From the NCBI GenBank assembly GCA_019009955.1, contig CM032230.1:18097501-18161500 (forward strand): 64,000 nt of DNA. Reading direction: 5' to 3'. The notes below the pieces were generated by a model. It was given only the letters and a program-made list of their open reading frames with translations, ran no database searches and was not told the origin of the DNA. A program made the position numbers and the translations under genes. Below, in pieces: positions 23,506 to 35,552 of the stretch. The stretch's first letter is position 1; every line of letters begins with the position of its first letter. This DNA comes from Riptortus pedestris. Its lineage: Eukaryota; Arthropoda; Insecta; Hemiptera; Alydidae.

Positions 23506-23685
23506 CTGAAACAAATAAGGCTTAAGGTATTTTTCTCTCTCTACCTTTTTTCGAATTATAAGGATTATCATAAAGTAATCATAAACATCGAAAGTCCGTT
23601 CCGGAAGGGCTGTTGATGTTTTCTTTTTCTGAGGCAGGAAGTTGTTGTTGTAGCAAGCTAATTTCAGAAGTCGGGGTTAGGTCAA

Positions 23686-24045
23686 GGTAATTCCTGAAGA
23701 TTAGAATTGGGGAATAAGGAAAGTTCACGGTAGTTGAAGGTTATTCCTGAAATCCTAAATTGGGGAATAAAGCAAGTTCACAGTAGTTGAAGGTTATTCC
23801 TGAAGGTCAGAATTGGGGAATAAGGAAAGACCACGGAAGGTGAAGGTTATTCCAGAAGGTCCGTATTGGGGAATAAGGAAAGATCACGGTAGTTAAAGGT
23901 TATTCCTGAAGGTCAGAATTGGGGAATAAGGAAAGATCACGGAAGGTGAAGGTTATTCCTGAAGATCAGAAGGGGGGAATAAGCAAAGATCACGGATGGT
24001 GAAGGTTATTCCTGAAGATCAGTAGTGGGGAATAAGCAAAGCGCT
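23686..24045 (+). repeat. 53-bp minisatellite, about seven copies
   Basis: The unit is GGTTATTCCTGAAGGTCAGA, ATTGGGGAATAAGGAAAGAT, CACGGAAGGTGAA. It abuts the 3' end of the RTE relic, so it may have grown from that element's end. Confidence 0.88.
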
Positions 24046-25015
24046 GCATATCTTCGTCCCAATTTTTCATTGGTCTGCCTCTGCTTCTTTTATATTCTCT
24101 AGGTGACCAGTCTGTCATCTTCCTCCTCCAACTATCTTCATGTCTTCTTATCATATGTCCTGTCCATTTCCATATCCTTAGAAAGAGGCATTCAGCATTG
24201 TCTTCCAGGTCAGTCCTTATTCTTATCCAGCCCTTCGTTCCGTGTTCTTTTTTACTAATGCTGAGCATGTACGGGTATCGTTCCATACTTCGTTGTGTTG
24301 TTCGCATCTTTTCTATAACTTTTTTTGTCAGTCTCCAGGTTTCGCACCCATATGTTAGTACTGGTAATACTGTGGAATTCCAATGTTTCTTTTTTAATTT
24401 AATGTCTGCCTTACTCTTGTAAAGCATTTTAATTCTTAAAAAAGCTTTCCAGCCCAGGCTAACTCTTCACAGGATTTCCTTCCACTGTCCCTTAGTTGTC
24501 TTAAGAATATAATATCTTCTGTACTTTTTATTATTTGTCCTCGGATCTCTAGTCTATCTTCTGTATTGACAGTCACAAGCTGACATTTTTTCATGTTAAT
24601 TTTTAGCCCAATACTCATACCCTTTGCTTCTATTTCATTGAACATTTCTTTTAATTCTTTCAAAGATGATGCAAGGACTTGATCATCGGCAAATTCTAAA
24701 TGGCTTAACCATTCTCCATCTATTCTAATACCTTTTCCTTCCCATTTGCATTCATCCACTATTCCTTGAAGTCCAGCTATAAAAATTTTTGGTGAGCCAG
24801 ACCCTCCTTGGCTAACTCCTCTCTCGATCTTTATTGTAGTTGACTTGGAATCCATGCTGTATATTGCTTTGGAGTTAAAGTAAATTTCTGCAAAAAGTCT
24901 TATTATTTTATGGCTTACATTTTTCTTCTTTAGCAATGTTAATATTGCACTAGTTTTTATTGTGTCAAAGGCCTTTTCATAATCCAGGAATGGCAAGACC
25001 AGCGGAAAGTTGTAT
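24030..25015 (-). pseudogene. RTE-clade non-LTR retrotransposon, RT and C-terminal part
   Basis: On the minus strand the RT palm is readable: FLDYEKAFDTI (motif A with its aspartate), RGVSQGGSGSPKIF (the GVRQG motif, altered to GVSQGG), HLEFADDQVLAS (motif C, FADD intact), then LKINMKKCQLVTVN. After a shift near 24430 the C-terminal region reads TVLPVLTYGCETWRLTKK, KMRTTQRSMERY, WKWTGHMIRRHE and RSRGRPMKNWDEDM, an RTE signature. The endonuclease domain is missing (5' truncation), so it is inactive. It lies in intron 1 of the receptor gene. Confidence 0.85.
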
Positions 25016-25483
25016 TCTTTTGCATTTTTTATGATTTCGTTTATTACAAAAAACCAGTTCCTCTGGGGGGTTTTTTTCAGAGGTTCTCACCCACTGTGAT
25101 ATGTTTTCCATATAAATCTGAAATTTAGGTAGTTGTTTTAGTTTTTAATTTTATTTATAGTTTTTGACATATGCTTAACGTTGTTTGCTTTTATTATTTG
25201 ACTTGTTATTAAATTTTTTATTGTTTTGGCTTTAATTTATAGTAGTTGACTAGGAGTAGATTTTATATTTTTATTAGTTGACTAGTTTTAACAATTAACA
25301 TTGTTTTTACTATTTATATTGTGTTTGTTTTTTTATGACTGTTGTTTATTTTGCCTTTTGGCCATGCTGTGAATGTTAAATTAACTCGAGGTTTGTGTTT
25401 GTCAGCAGGCACTGAGGATGGAGCTTTGACTCCGAAAGTGCACTCTGCATTAATAAAAAAAAAAAAAAAAAAAAAAAAAAGCA
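25016..25483 (+). mobile_element. Probable retroposed 3' end with poly(A) and stem motif
   Basis: The stretch ends in a run of about 27 A (25456-25482), preceded by CACTGAGGATGGAGCTTTGA and CTCCGAAAGTGC (25410-25440). The latter folds as CTGAGGA, stem GGAG/CTCC, GAAAG, the same layout as the motif in the Penelope-like repeats at 58.06 kb. Further left are GTTGACTAG and TTTTTATT words and no ORF. I infer a retrocopy end; the parent is unknown. Confidence 0.4.
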
Positions 25484-26775
25484 GTCAGGGGACTGCCGGT
25501 AGAAGTGAAAACTCCTTTAGCTTTGATCGCTCAATTTTGGCATTGCTGAGAAAATTTTTTTACGAAGTCTTATTTTAAAAATATTTTTAGTTATTTATCA
25601 ATAAGTAACAGTTATGTTCTATTTTACATGAAAAAATGAAATGAAAAAAATAATAGTGATAAAAAAAATTAATGTACCACGAATTGTTTTATTTATCAAT
25701 ATAAAATACTATACATAATTATTTCAGTTATTTTACATAAAAGAAAAAAATTACATTTCAGAATTATTACAAATGCTTTACAAAAATAAGTTAAGTACAC
25801 TCAGAAAAATCAATTTCTATCCATAATTTCAACAACTCTTGCACCATCATCACTGCCAGCATCATCACCAATTTCTAAAACTGATACAATCGGTATATGG
25901 TAGCTAAAGTAGGATACAAACAGTTTTGATTCGAATTTATTTAAATATCAGAATTTATTTAAATATTCGAATTTATTTATTTAAATATTCGAATTTATTT
26001 AAACTTCGGATTAAAATATCTATGAAAGTAAAAATGGTAGATATATAGTATCTGTGAACGAAATGATGCTGGTTTTGTCCTCTTTAAAATGGTATGCGAA
26101 CGAAAACTCTAGCTAATTTGGTTCAGGAGTTATGAAGAAAAGAAGCTCCTTTAGCTTTGAGTTGAGTATTAGCGGTGGCGGTGGCGGTGTCGCGATTTCA
26201 TACTTTTTTCCTCTCCCGCAAATGCTTCCTTACGGGGTGCACAACGTGCCTAAAGAAGTTTTCACTTCAAAAAAAAAAAAAAAACAGTAGAGGACTTGTC
26301 CTTCTTATTGATCCTGATCAATCGGTTCCTCTACCATCCAGCATATTCCAGAGATATTACAAAAAACATTAGAATACATTATATAAACAATCTCCACTAA
26401 ATCAGATCAATAGCCAGATCCAGGACAGAAACTCTCAACATGAACAAGAAGCCTTGGATTGATGATGATTCCGTCAACTGCTGACTGTAACTTCCAGGCA
26501 CCTGGAGACACCTATCACGTCCTCGCTGTTTGTCTAATTCTCCAGGAGTTCCGCCATGCATTTGATTAAATTACTCTCAGCAGGGATCAAGTAATAGCCC
26601 GGAGGCCGGAGGAGATTACAGTAACTTGTATAAATATCTGAAGAGCCCTGAGATATCTCAGACTCCTTTGTTTTGAGTTTCATTTACGAGTATAAGTCCA
26701 GCTGTTGTTGTTGTTTTTTTCGTTTTTTATTTTATGTATTCCTAAATAATTGTAATGCAGTTTGCGGAAAAATGA
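25484..26775. other. Intron 1 DNA, low-complexity pieces
   Basis: Holds a short AT minisatellite (25930-26003, GAATTTATTTAAATATTC unit), a GGTGGCGGTGGC run at 26172-26190 and a poly(A) at 26267-26284. No exon recognised. Confidence 0.5.
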
Positions 26776-26778
26776 ATG

Positions 26779-26780
26779 GA

Positions 26781-26858
<78 letters not shown>
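26779..26858 (+). repeat. (GT)n-(GA)n compound microsatellite
   Basis: GTGTGT at 26781-26801 passes directly into GAGAGA to 26857. A G-run follows at 26872-26880. Confidence 0.97.
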
Positions 26859-26861
<3 letters not shown>

Positions 26862-26880
26862 GGAATATGAGGGGGGGGGG

Positions 26881-27620
26881 AATCAGCTGTAGGTGTGTAT
26901 TTGCTGTAGCCCCACTTAACCACTTCTCCCTCAGCTGATGGTATTATTGACTTCATGCCCAGACATTTGTCTTCCTCGTAAAGCTGCTTTTACCGTCATT
27001 CATAAGCCGACATTCATAATCCATGTCACTAAATATCTCATGTCCTACTAACATTTTAATTTCTTGTTCTCAGGAACTGCCACTTTTACTCGTAGATTGC
27101 AAGATGAGTGTGTCATTCCAACATGCTCGAAATCTGCTTATATTGCGTACCCCTGCGTGACGGACTTTTTCCTCTTGGAACAGTTCAAACCCCACTACCA
27201 GGTGTTAAATGAAAACTGAAATGTAAGCTTTATTGCAAGCTATACCCTCAACGACAGTTAGATGCACCAGTGCTTGTGGTCAGCTACGTTTCTGGCGACC
27301 TACCGATTAGTGAACATAATCCCAAATTAGCATGAAATTTCTCAGCACACACGCTAGCATATACTCTATTTTGGAAACCAAGAGCAGCGCTCTTCCTTCT
27401 TGGTAATTATGTATTTATGGCTGTCATTCTATGATGAATAAACATTGTAATTTCTTATCTACTATTTTCGACCAAATCTTCATGGGTATCTCTGGTTTCT
27501 CTGTGTCAGGTTCTCAGGTTCCGATTCTGGAACTAATTTTTTGTGTCTAACCGAGAGTCTAATCTCTAAGGCTTTAATCCCACGCTAGAGCTCAGGTTGT
27601 CATGTGAACTAAGGTGTTGG
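26881..27620. other. Unassigned intron DNA with one family A end
   Basis: The only recognised piece is an inverted family A left end at about 27130-27172 (AAATCTGCTTATATTGCGTA, CCCCTGCGTGACGGAC). Confidence 0.5.
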
Positions 27621-27624
27621 TCTT

Positions 27625-27752
27625 CAATTGGAATTTATTTAGTGACGAGAACATTAATTAAAATCCTTAGTCCTACCCTGGCTAGAAAGGGGTGGTAACC
27701 TGTAAATAATCAGCCCCAATTAGCAGAGTAGCGCAAAGTCAACGTTCATAAG
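27625..27752 (+). mobile_element. tRNA-related SINE, body copy
   Basis: GAATTTATTTAGTGACGAGA, AAATCCTTAGTCCTACCC, AGAAAGGGGTGGTAACCTG and TCAACGTTCATAAGTAAC match the body of the copy at 38.4 kb. The tRNA-like head is too diverged to call. Confidence 0.7.
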
Positions 27753-28009
27753 TAACACAACAATCACACACTTTTCGGAAAAGGAGGAAATTCTCCCCGC
27801 GTGAAAGGATTTTTGAAATCCATGATCTGAACATTTTCAAAATTACCGAATACCAGCTGGTCGAAAAGTCGTATTCCTTCCTTTTATGCACCAGCAGATG
27901 ATTGTACATATTTAATTGCTCTGGCATTGTCTCGCTTCCAGAGTCTCAAGTTACGGTTAAGCAAAAAAAGTCACCCCAAATCGAAATTTCTTGTTAGAAT
28001 TGAACTTAA

Positions 28010-28860
28010 GACACCATCCCCAGGACAGAAAATATCAGCACATCATTTGGCGATCAGACTCAATGTCCTTAAGTTTGATGTTAATACTGTGACATACTGA
28101 TGATCATCATCCTCTTTTGGCTTTACCTAAACTCCAATAATTAATGAACGACAAACGAAAACATTTTTCGGAAGCGGCAAATGCTCATTGTCAAGTCATT
28201 TACACGAATGATGTACTCAATGGAACTAGTAATCTTGACGAAGTAATTTGGCTGAAGGAAGAACTTACAGCTCTGCTCGAAAAAGGGGAATTTACTATAC
28301 ACAAATGGAGAACAAACAGTTGAGAGATCCTAAGTAATGTTGGCACCCTAGATGCAAGAACTCCCTAGATTTTCAATCAAAAGTATCTTCCGTAGGAAAA
28401 CATTTAGTCATAACTTGTTTCACTCCACTTCTGATACGCTTTTCTATAAGTTTAGAGGTGTCAGTGATGTAACTAAGAGATCTGTAATATCCCGCCTACA
28501 TGGTCTCCTGTCATATTTGAGGCCAAATGTTTTTTGCAACAAGCCTGAAAGCTTCTGTCGCCCTCGTCCCCAATCTTTCCAGATAATAGGATTCCGTGAT
28601 GCCTTTCAACGAGGAATGGCTGAAGTACTCTAACCAAGTCGAAATTGGCCCCGCTGAAAACTGTTTTAATTTTCCGTTTGGAACTTTGTGCAGCTAACCT
28701 GTTTGTGAAACTTTTGCTATAGGTGAAGTCATTCATAGAAGCTATTCCAGAGTCAGACATATCCTTTTTTACCGATTCATCCATTGTTCTATCCTGGCTG
28801 AAGATATCTCATCGACTACAAACTTCTGTATCCATCAGAGTTGTGTTTACAATGGTTTAA
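28010..28860 (+). pseudogene. BEL/Pao LTR retrotransposon pol relic (RT to RNase H)
   Basis: Across several frames on the plus strand: YQHIIWRSDS, FSEAANAHCQVIYTND (the FYVDD box decayed to YTND), LDEVIWLKEELTALLEKGEF, IHKWRTNS, then VTKRSVISRL, KCFLQQ and finally RNase H, STLTKSKLAPLKTVLIFRLE, LCAANLFVKLLL, FFTDSSIVLSWLK. This order (RT, LRKW, TKR-x-VLS, SKSRVAPLKT, PRLELCAA, SDS-x-ivLaW) is specific to BEL/Pao. Many stops make it dead. Confidence 0.85.
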
Positions 28861-29754
28861 TAGTATGGTAGCTTATTGGGGTGTATACACAGAAGAATTA
28901 GAAAACAATACCTTTGACGCCGTCATCACACAACGTATTTCCTTATATCTCACCTAGTAATGAACTGATGAAAACAAGAGTTGGTATTTAAGCTTGGAAT
29001 CAGATGTTTGAGGACATGTGCGCATATTGTTAAAAAGTTGTGTATTTTGAGGAACCTCTCCATCTCCTCACGAATTCTTACATAACAGTGAGTTATTTAA
29101 GCTATTAAAGTTTCCTTACGATTACGATTGATTTAATATTCTGAGTGTATGCATAACTCTTGGATTTCAAACTTTCTCAGGAAAATTCTCTGGGAGAATT
29201 TGGAGTGAAGAAAAATTATAGTAACAGGAGTAATTGTATAAATCCCAGTTTATACATAGGTTTGTATCAGACGTATTATGGTGGGAGTTCACAGATAAAG
29301 TTATAATCACTTCTGTCCCACCCATCCCAATCTCACATTGGTTTATGATTATATGTGCTTTGACGCTTATACCTTCTGTAATGTAGTATTATCCTGGGAA
29401 ATGTAATTTTTTTCTCTCATAAATAAATAATTTAAAAGATCGCTTGGGAGGTGTACCCAGGTGTTTCTAGTATGTATATTTATTATCACTGTTACGCTAA
29501 TGTGATATGTTATAAATTACTGAAAATACTATAGAGCATTTATAAGTATAAAGTTTACTTTCCAAACACACAAAGAGTTTTTCAATAATGGTTATTATAT
29601 ACATAAAATAGCTGTTAGCATTGTATTTTGACCCCCCTTTTTTGGAAGGAACATTTATTCAAACATAGTTTGGAATACAGAATACTATCCATGATTATGA
29701 ACTACATAGTCCATGTTGTTTAGACAAATGATACAGGAGGAAATATACAAATAT
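28861..29754. other. Intron DNA with a faint family A interior fragment
   Basis: 28915-29060 resembles the family A middle (TTATATCTCACCTAGTAATG, TTGGTATTTAAGCTTGGAAT). Nothing else recognised. Confidence 0.4.
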
Positions 29755-30597
29755 TGTTGATTGAATGTTGCTCCAAATAACAACATAAACAACTCTTAAC
29801 ATGTGCACATTTGCCGAAAAACCCCTGCTCTATCGCATTGGGCGTAACCCAAACGCGTATTTAAAAATTCATTCAAATCGGTCCTGCCGTCTAGGAGTTC
29901 AGTGACATACACACGTACAGTAGAATTATATGTATAAAGATATAGATGTATTAGCCTCTTAACGCTCTAGCGGTCGCAATTTTTGCTTGATTGTTACCAA
30001 ACTCCGTATTTAAACGTTTTACGTTAAAATACGGATCATGTTTATTAACGGCTGAAATCGAAACATAGGGAGGGGAGGGGGTTTAGAGGGGAGGATTTTC
30101 GAAAATTCGAAATACTCCGTTAACGTGCGTCAGATCAAAATTTTGTATAGAACCAATCTTCTTGCAAATTAAAAGATCTATAAACGTTGTCATGTACATA
30201 TTTTCATTATCTTTAATATTAACCGAGATATAGGCGTTTTTTAGTTTTCGGCCTTCAGTAAACCCCCACTCCCGTTTGAATCTTGGAAGAACTAATGCTA
30301 ATTCAAATACCGAGTTTTGTTAAGTTCGGTTCAATCGTTGGTGTTCAATAAAATTGTTGGCCCCACTTTACTTTTTTAGTGTATATCTCGTTTATACTTT
30401 GTTATACCACAAAAGCTACTCCAACATAAACAACTCTTAACCTGTGCATATTTGCCGAAAAACCAAAAGGAAACGAAATACGGCTATTTTTATTTTTAGG
30501 CCTCCCTCACGACCCCCACTCCTGCTCCATCTGCCGGGCTGATCTGGGGCACTAAACCATCCGGGGCGTCACCCAAACGCATATTTAAAATATGTAT
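29755..30597 (-). mobile_element. Patchwork of family B and family A fragments
   Basis: 29755-29945 is an inverted family B piece with the B3-type left end. 29950-30280 is inverted family A interior (CTCTAGCGGTCGCAATTTTT, GGCTGAAATCGAAAC). At about 30280 the phrase CCCCCACTCCCGTTTGAA switches into a family B module that runs to 30597. The shared CCCCCACTCC box may have mediated the fusion. Confidence 0.6.
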
Positions 30598-30598
30598 A

Positions 30599-30651
<53 letters not shown>
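30598..30651 (+). repeat. (TA)n microsatellite
   Basis: A 54-base TA run between the family B fragment and the GC-richer block. Confidence 0.95.
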
Positions 30652-30653
<2 letters not shown>

Positions 30654-31660
30654 CGTTGGCATTATAGAACCGTTAAGAGCCTTAGCCACCCCCAAGCCAG
30701 ACTGAAGGGGTTCGTAATCAGGGGTTTATGTGATCAACTCGACGCATGCGACGTACGAACCCCGTTAATCAAGGAGGAACTGGAATAAGTCATCTTCAAT
30801 AGACTGACCCATTGTACTCTATGGCCAGCTCATGCTGCCAGCCTGCCTTTCGACGGAATCATAATCGTTAGTCATCTCGAGGGGCTGTCAGGTGTATATA
30901 ATATTTAGACTCCCGCTGATTCATAAGCACTGCGACACTAGCTCGCCCGTTAGCCTACTCGTGAACTAACTAATGTTCTCCCTTGGCTGGGTTGGAACCT
31001 CTGGGTTGAATCTATTTTTACCTTCAACCAGCTGACGATAGTGGTTGTTTTACCCATGCCTTAACCCTGGCTATATATAGTTTTGGGAAAACTAGTTATA
31101 TGAAAAATTAAACAGAATTAATCACATATTTAAGAAGTACGAAGTAGATCAAAGGAGCCGACCGATGGTCTGGCCAGTCCTCAGCAATACCGAGAATTGT
31201 CGACACAATTCCCTTTTGATGTCTACCACCCATCTAGAAACGGCTCAGCTCGTCCCGAGAGTTAGTTTGTTCTCAGCTCTCTTCAAGTGATCAACAGCGC
31301 GTTCAGCGCAATTTTAGTGAACAGTGCGTTGCAGTGCGGGTAAAATGTTTTTTTTTTTGTGAAGAACTGCGTTGTGCCTTTTTATGTGCTGTACAGTGTA
31401 GTGCTGTGTAAAAGTAAAGGGAAGCGTAGTACAGCATTTATGTGAACATCAGAGATCGTGAGTGAGTTATTAGACTGTGCAATAAGAAGAACAGTGACGC
31501 TATCAGCGCGTACTGTGAGTAGAAGTTAAGAATAATTAACCAAGTGTGTAGTGCATTGTTAAATAAATTGTGCAGTGATAAAAACTCTAAAGCTTGTGTG
31601 TTTAATGCAGTCCAAAAGAACTCTAATAAACATCGTTTATTATTGACTTTGTGATAAATG
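30652..31660 (+). other. GC-richer block with promoter-like features, not assigned
   Basis: Sharply bounded at the left by the TA tract and markedly less AT-rich. It contains GGCTATATATAGTTTTGGG (TATA-like, 31069-31087) and the phrase TATTTAAGAAGTACGAAGTA (31127-31146), which recurs at 56115-56134 in a similar setting. A run of GCGTTCAGCGCAA and CAGTGCGTTGCAGTGCGGG follows. It may be the 5' region or LTR of a retroelement, or an intronic promoter. No ORF. Confidence 0.35.
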
Positions 31661-32234
31661 TAACTATATATATATATATATAAGGTAAGCTTTAAGTTAA
31701 AATTATTATATTGTAGGTCAAGTTAACTTTTCTTTTTTTTTTTTTTTACACTCAACTGCAGATATCTTTTTTTCCCCCTAAAAAGCTTATAGGTTTGAAG
31801 GAACCTACCTTTATGTTATTTTGTCATGTGCTCAGAGCCAATAGCAACTCCCCTAAAGAAACCTTCTCCTAAAGGTGTATTAGGAGGAGGAGTGTAATGC
31901 TATCGTGATGATGATGATGAAGGGAGGCAGGGGGGGGGGGGTAAGCCTATATTGGAAGTAGTATCAGTCCAATCTCGGAGCCACCTCCTTCATCCTCTTC
32001 TCCTTTATACACATCATCCTTTCCCTCCGAATCAGCTCATCAATACACATCATCTTCAGCTCCCAATACCATCTAGTTCCTCTTACATGCCAACTCAATG
32101 CGAACGTCAACTTTCAACTTAGACAGAAAATCAGGTAAGCTGTAATATATAGTACAAATTTGGGGTTTCTTCTGAATGCAATTTGATGAAGTGATCAAAA
32201 CCGCTAAGGACAGTTTTGATTCTTGACAATTTTA
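31661..32234. other. Unassigned intron DNA
   Basis: A short (TA)n at 31664-31682, a T-run near 31732-31748, (GAT)n near 31907-31922 and a G-run near 31931-31941. No element recognised. Confidence 0.4.
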
Positions 32235-32355
32235 GCAGATTTCCCTTGAGGGAAATCAGTTATTGAGGTTGTACTCATGACGGAATTTTCGAAATTTTTC
32301 TTCAAATGTCCATCGATCCTACCTAGTAGATGACGAAAATGAGGTCCGTTCAAAA

Positions 32356-32413
<58 letters not shown>

Positions 32414-32857
32414 CTGTCTGTTACCGCTCTAGCGGTTGCTAATTTTGTTTGATCGTTACCAAACTCGATATTTAGTCGTTTTATGTAAAAAGAAAGATCA
32501 AGTTCGTTAACGGCTGAAATCGGACCAGTGGGAGGGGGGGGGGTTTAGAGGGGAGGATTTTCGAAATATCTCCGTTACTATACATCGGATCGAAAAATTG
32601 TACAGAATCAATCTTATTGCAAATTAAATTCACTATAAACATTGTTACATACATTTATTCTCTATCTTGAATATTAACCGAGATATTTGCAGTTTTATTA
32701 ACTCTGGGCGGCTAACGGACAAGTGACTTTCCCGCCAAAAGCTAGTTTGGCCGTTTCCTTAACTGCTCGACTCTCGTGTAATTTCTCTATTGTAAAACAT
32801 CACGTGGGAAATCTCCTTAGGTTACACAGCCCCTTCGTGACGGACTTAAGAAATTTT
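32235..32857 (-). mobile_element. Family A element, copy A7 (inverted)
   Basis: It reads from the palindromic right end TTTAGCAGATTTCCCTTGAG and GGAAATCAGTTATTGAGG through (TA)n (32359-32411) and the inverted interior (CTCTAGCGGTTGCTAATTTT, GTTAACGGCTGAAATCGGAC, CGAGATATTTGCAG) to the left end CACGTGGGAAATCTCCTTAG, GCCCCTTCGTGACGGACTT. It is complete and compact. Confidence 0.78.
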
Positions 32858-32865
32858 ATTTAGAT

Positions 32866-33432
32866 CATATGTGGGCAACCACCGGCCCGTGGTAAGGTTT
32901 AATCCGGCCCGCTAGGCATTTTGAAAAACCCAATTAAACGAAAATATTACACTAGTTACTCCTACGAGATTATACTTATGAGATTTGTGAGTTTGGCAGT
33001 ACTTACAGATGCGAACAGTTCTTTTCAATCATGAAAGTAAATAAATCAAAACATCGTACAAGGCTGACTGACGATAATTTGGAAAATTATTTAGGTCTTT
33101 CTATCAGTCGAATAAATCCAAACATCGATGGATTAGTTTCCTAAATTCAAGCTGAGGTGTCTCATTGAGTTCGGTGCCGCTATTTAACTTTCGTTGTTTG
33201 TAATAATTCCAATTTTCACGATTTAATTAAAATGTTTCACCTATTTTTTTTCATTTCATTTTGTTATTTTAATAAATTGTATTATAATTACCTTGTCGTT
33301 ATAATTTCATGTTTGATTTCTATCGTTAAAAATTATGAACACTACTTTAAAATGCACTACTTTTAAAAGCGGCCCGCGAACGTAATTGCTCACTTAAGTT
33401 TGGCTGCAACTGTCAAAGGTTGCCAACACCTG
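32866..33432 (+). mobile_element. hAT transposon, internally deleted, 8-bp target duplication
   Basis: The ends are CATATGTGGGCAACC at the left and, reversed at the right, CAGGTGTTGGCAACC (12 of 15 identical), followed on both sides by GGCCCGC-rich words. Flanking octamers ATTTAGAT (32858-32865) and GTTTAGAT (33433-33440) match 7 of 8, as expected for a hAT insertion. It lies immediately beside the left end of family A copy A7. Confidence 0.9.
32992..33144 (+). pseudogene. hAT transposase, C-terminal dimerisation region
   Basis: The remaining frame reads FGSTYRCEQFFSIMKVNKSK, HRTRLTDDNLENYLGLSI, SRINPNIDGLVS and stops. S-T-Y-x-CEq-FS-x-MK-x-NKS-x-x-RtRLtd-x-nL is the classic hAT C-terminal dimerisation motif. 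The BED finger and catalytic core are absent, so the copy depends on other elements or is extinct. Confidence 0.9.
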
Positions 33433-33479
33433 GTTTAGATAATCTAAAGCAAAAAGTCGCACTCATAACTTCATTTTAG

Positions 33480-33614
33480 AGTAATTAGTAGATATCCCTT
33501 AAGGGAAATCAGCTATCGAGGTCGTACTCATGACGCGATTTTCGAAATTGTTCTTCAAATGTGCATCTATACTACTCAAAAGATGACGAAAATGAGGTCC
33601 GTTCAAAACTGTGT
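33480..33614 (-). mobile_element. Family A right-end fragment
   Basis: Inverted palindrome GATATCCCTTAAGGGAAATC, then GAGGTCGTACTCATGACGCG and ACGAAAATGAGGTCCG, ending in a (TA)n (33619-33637) shared with family B copy B5. Confidence 0.75.
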
Positions 33615-33637
33615 GTATACATATATATATATATACT

Positions 33638-35480
33638 AGCTCAGATACCCGGCTTCGCTCGGGAGTTCATTTGAGGCTGAATGGTGATCGTATTTTTTTT
33701 GGCAAGGCTTTAGTTTGCACAATATTTTCACCTTTACCCGTCCCACTATTTAGGATTAACACCCGTTGTTGGCATTTGTTAATAATAAAATTAATTTTTT
33801 ATGTAAGTCTTCACTGTCCTCCAAATTGTCATGTTTCCCGTCTCCTGTGCATTATGCATAGATCTCAGTTATTAAAACGAAATATCACTATTATTAATTT
33901 CAGGTCTCCCTTACAACCCCCACTCCTGCCCGTCCCTAGAAATGTTAGTATGGCTTATTATAAGGAAAGCGTTAGTGCTAATACACATACCGAGTTTTAT
34001 TTATTTCGGCTGCGTCTTTTGTCCCAAATAAAATTGTTCACTTCCGCTATAGGTTTTAGCATATATGTATCTCGTTTATAATTCGGTATACTAAAAAAGT
34101 TTATATAACAAAATTTACTCTAAATAACAAAATACACTTCCGCTATAGGTTTTAGCGTATATCTCGTTTATAATACGGTATACGAAAAAAGTGTGTAAAA
34201 CAACTGAGGAAAGAAAGAGGGAGTGAGAAAGGTTCTAGATTACAGGAAGGTCTCCCCACCCCTCCCCGACGCTCCAGGTTAACCAACAGAACATGACTAA
34301 TGGCTAATTCTCAATTCCGCTAACATTACCTTATATTCAGATTCTATTTTCAATTCTAATTATGTATGTTTAAATACTTTCGTTTTTTGTGAATTACTTG
34401 ATGTTTTAAACACATTAAAGGATGAAATTACTTACTTCCGATTAATTAATGTTCCAGTGAAAGACAGAGGAAGGGGGGGGGAGTAATATACTTTGCTCCT
34501 CATGAAACAGCTACTTGTTTTTAAAATGCTTCATACAATTGAAATGTTCTTGTTTATCGTCATGTTCATATTTGCCGAAAAACCAATAGGAAACGAAATA
34601 TCGCTATATTTAATTTCTGGCATCCCTTAGAACCCCCACTCCTACCCGTCCCTAGAAATGTTGATATGGTTTGTTATAATGAAAGCGTTAGTGCTAATAC
34701 ACATACCGAGTTTTATTTATTTCGGTTGGGTCTATTGTCCCAAATAAAATTGTTCACTTCCGCTATAGATTTTAGCGTATATCTCGTTTATTATTCGGTA
34801 TACGAAAAAAGTGTATATAACAAATGTTACTCTAAATAACAAAGTAAACAACTTTTGTTATGTTCATATTTACCGAAAAACCAATAGGAAACGAAATATC
34901 GCTATTTTTAATTTCTGGCTTCCCTTATAACCCCCACTCCTGCCCGTCCCTAGAAATGTTGGTATGGCTTGTTATAATGAAAGCGTTAGTGCTAATAGAT
35001 ATACCGAGTTTTACTTAGTTCGGTTGAGTGTTTTGTGCCAAATAAAATTGTTGACTCCCGCTATAATTTTTAGCGTATAACTCATTTATACTTCGGCATA
35101 CGACGAAAGTGTATATAACAAAAGTTACTCTAAATAACAAAATAAATAACTTTTGTTATGTGCATATTTGCCGAAAAACCAATAGGAAACGAAATATCGC
35201 TATTTTTAATTTCAGGCCTCCCTTATAACCCCCACTCCTGTTTGTCTTAGAAAATAATAATATAGCCTAAAGTCTAAGTTGGGCTAGTAGTAATATACAT
35301 ATCAAGTTTCATAAAATTCGGTTCAGCCGTTTATGCGTGAAAAGGTAACAAACAAACAAACAAACAAACAAACAAACATACACGAAAGAAACAAAATGCA
35401 GTTTTGGTGTCTATGACATGTGAAACGAAAAGTTATCGTGAAATTTCGCGAAAAAAAATCAATGTACAGACAGAGGTTAC

Positions 35481-35484
<4 letters not shown>
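33638..35484 (-). mobile_element. Family B element, copy B5 (inverted)
   Basis: It starts CTAGCTCAGATACCCGGCTT and CGCTCGGGAGTTCATTTGAG, has modules with CCCCCACTCCTGCCCGTCCC near 33920, 34640, 34930 and 35230, an (AAAC)n run at 35347-35378 and ends TCAATGTACAGACAGAGG, TTACAATTTTATATA. About 34200-34560 is unrelated sequence inserted between modules. Confidence 0.75.

Positions 35485-35551
<67 letters not shown>
35485..35551 (+). repeat. (TA)n microsatellite
   Basis: A 67-base TA run shared by the tandem family B copies B5 and B6. Confidence 0.95.

Positions 35552-35552
<1 letters not shown>

Noticed and set aside
23341..23616. 91-codon plus-strand frame
   Set aside because: It is the antisense shadow of receptor exon 2.
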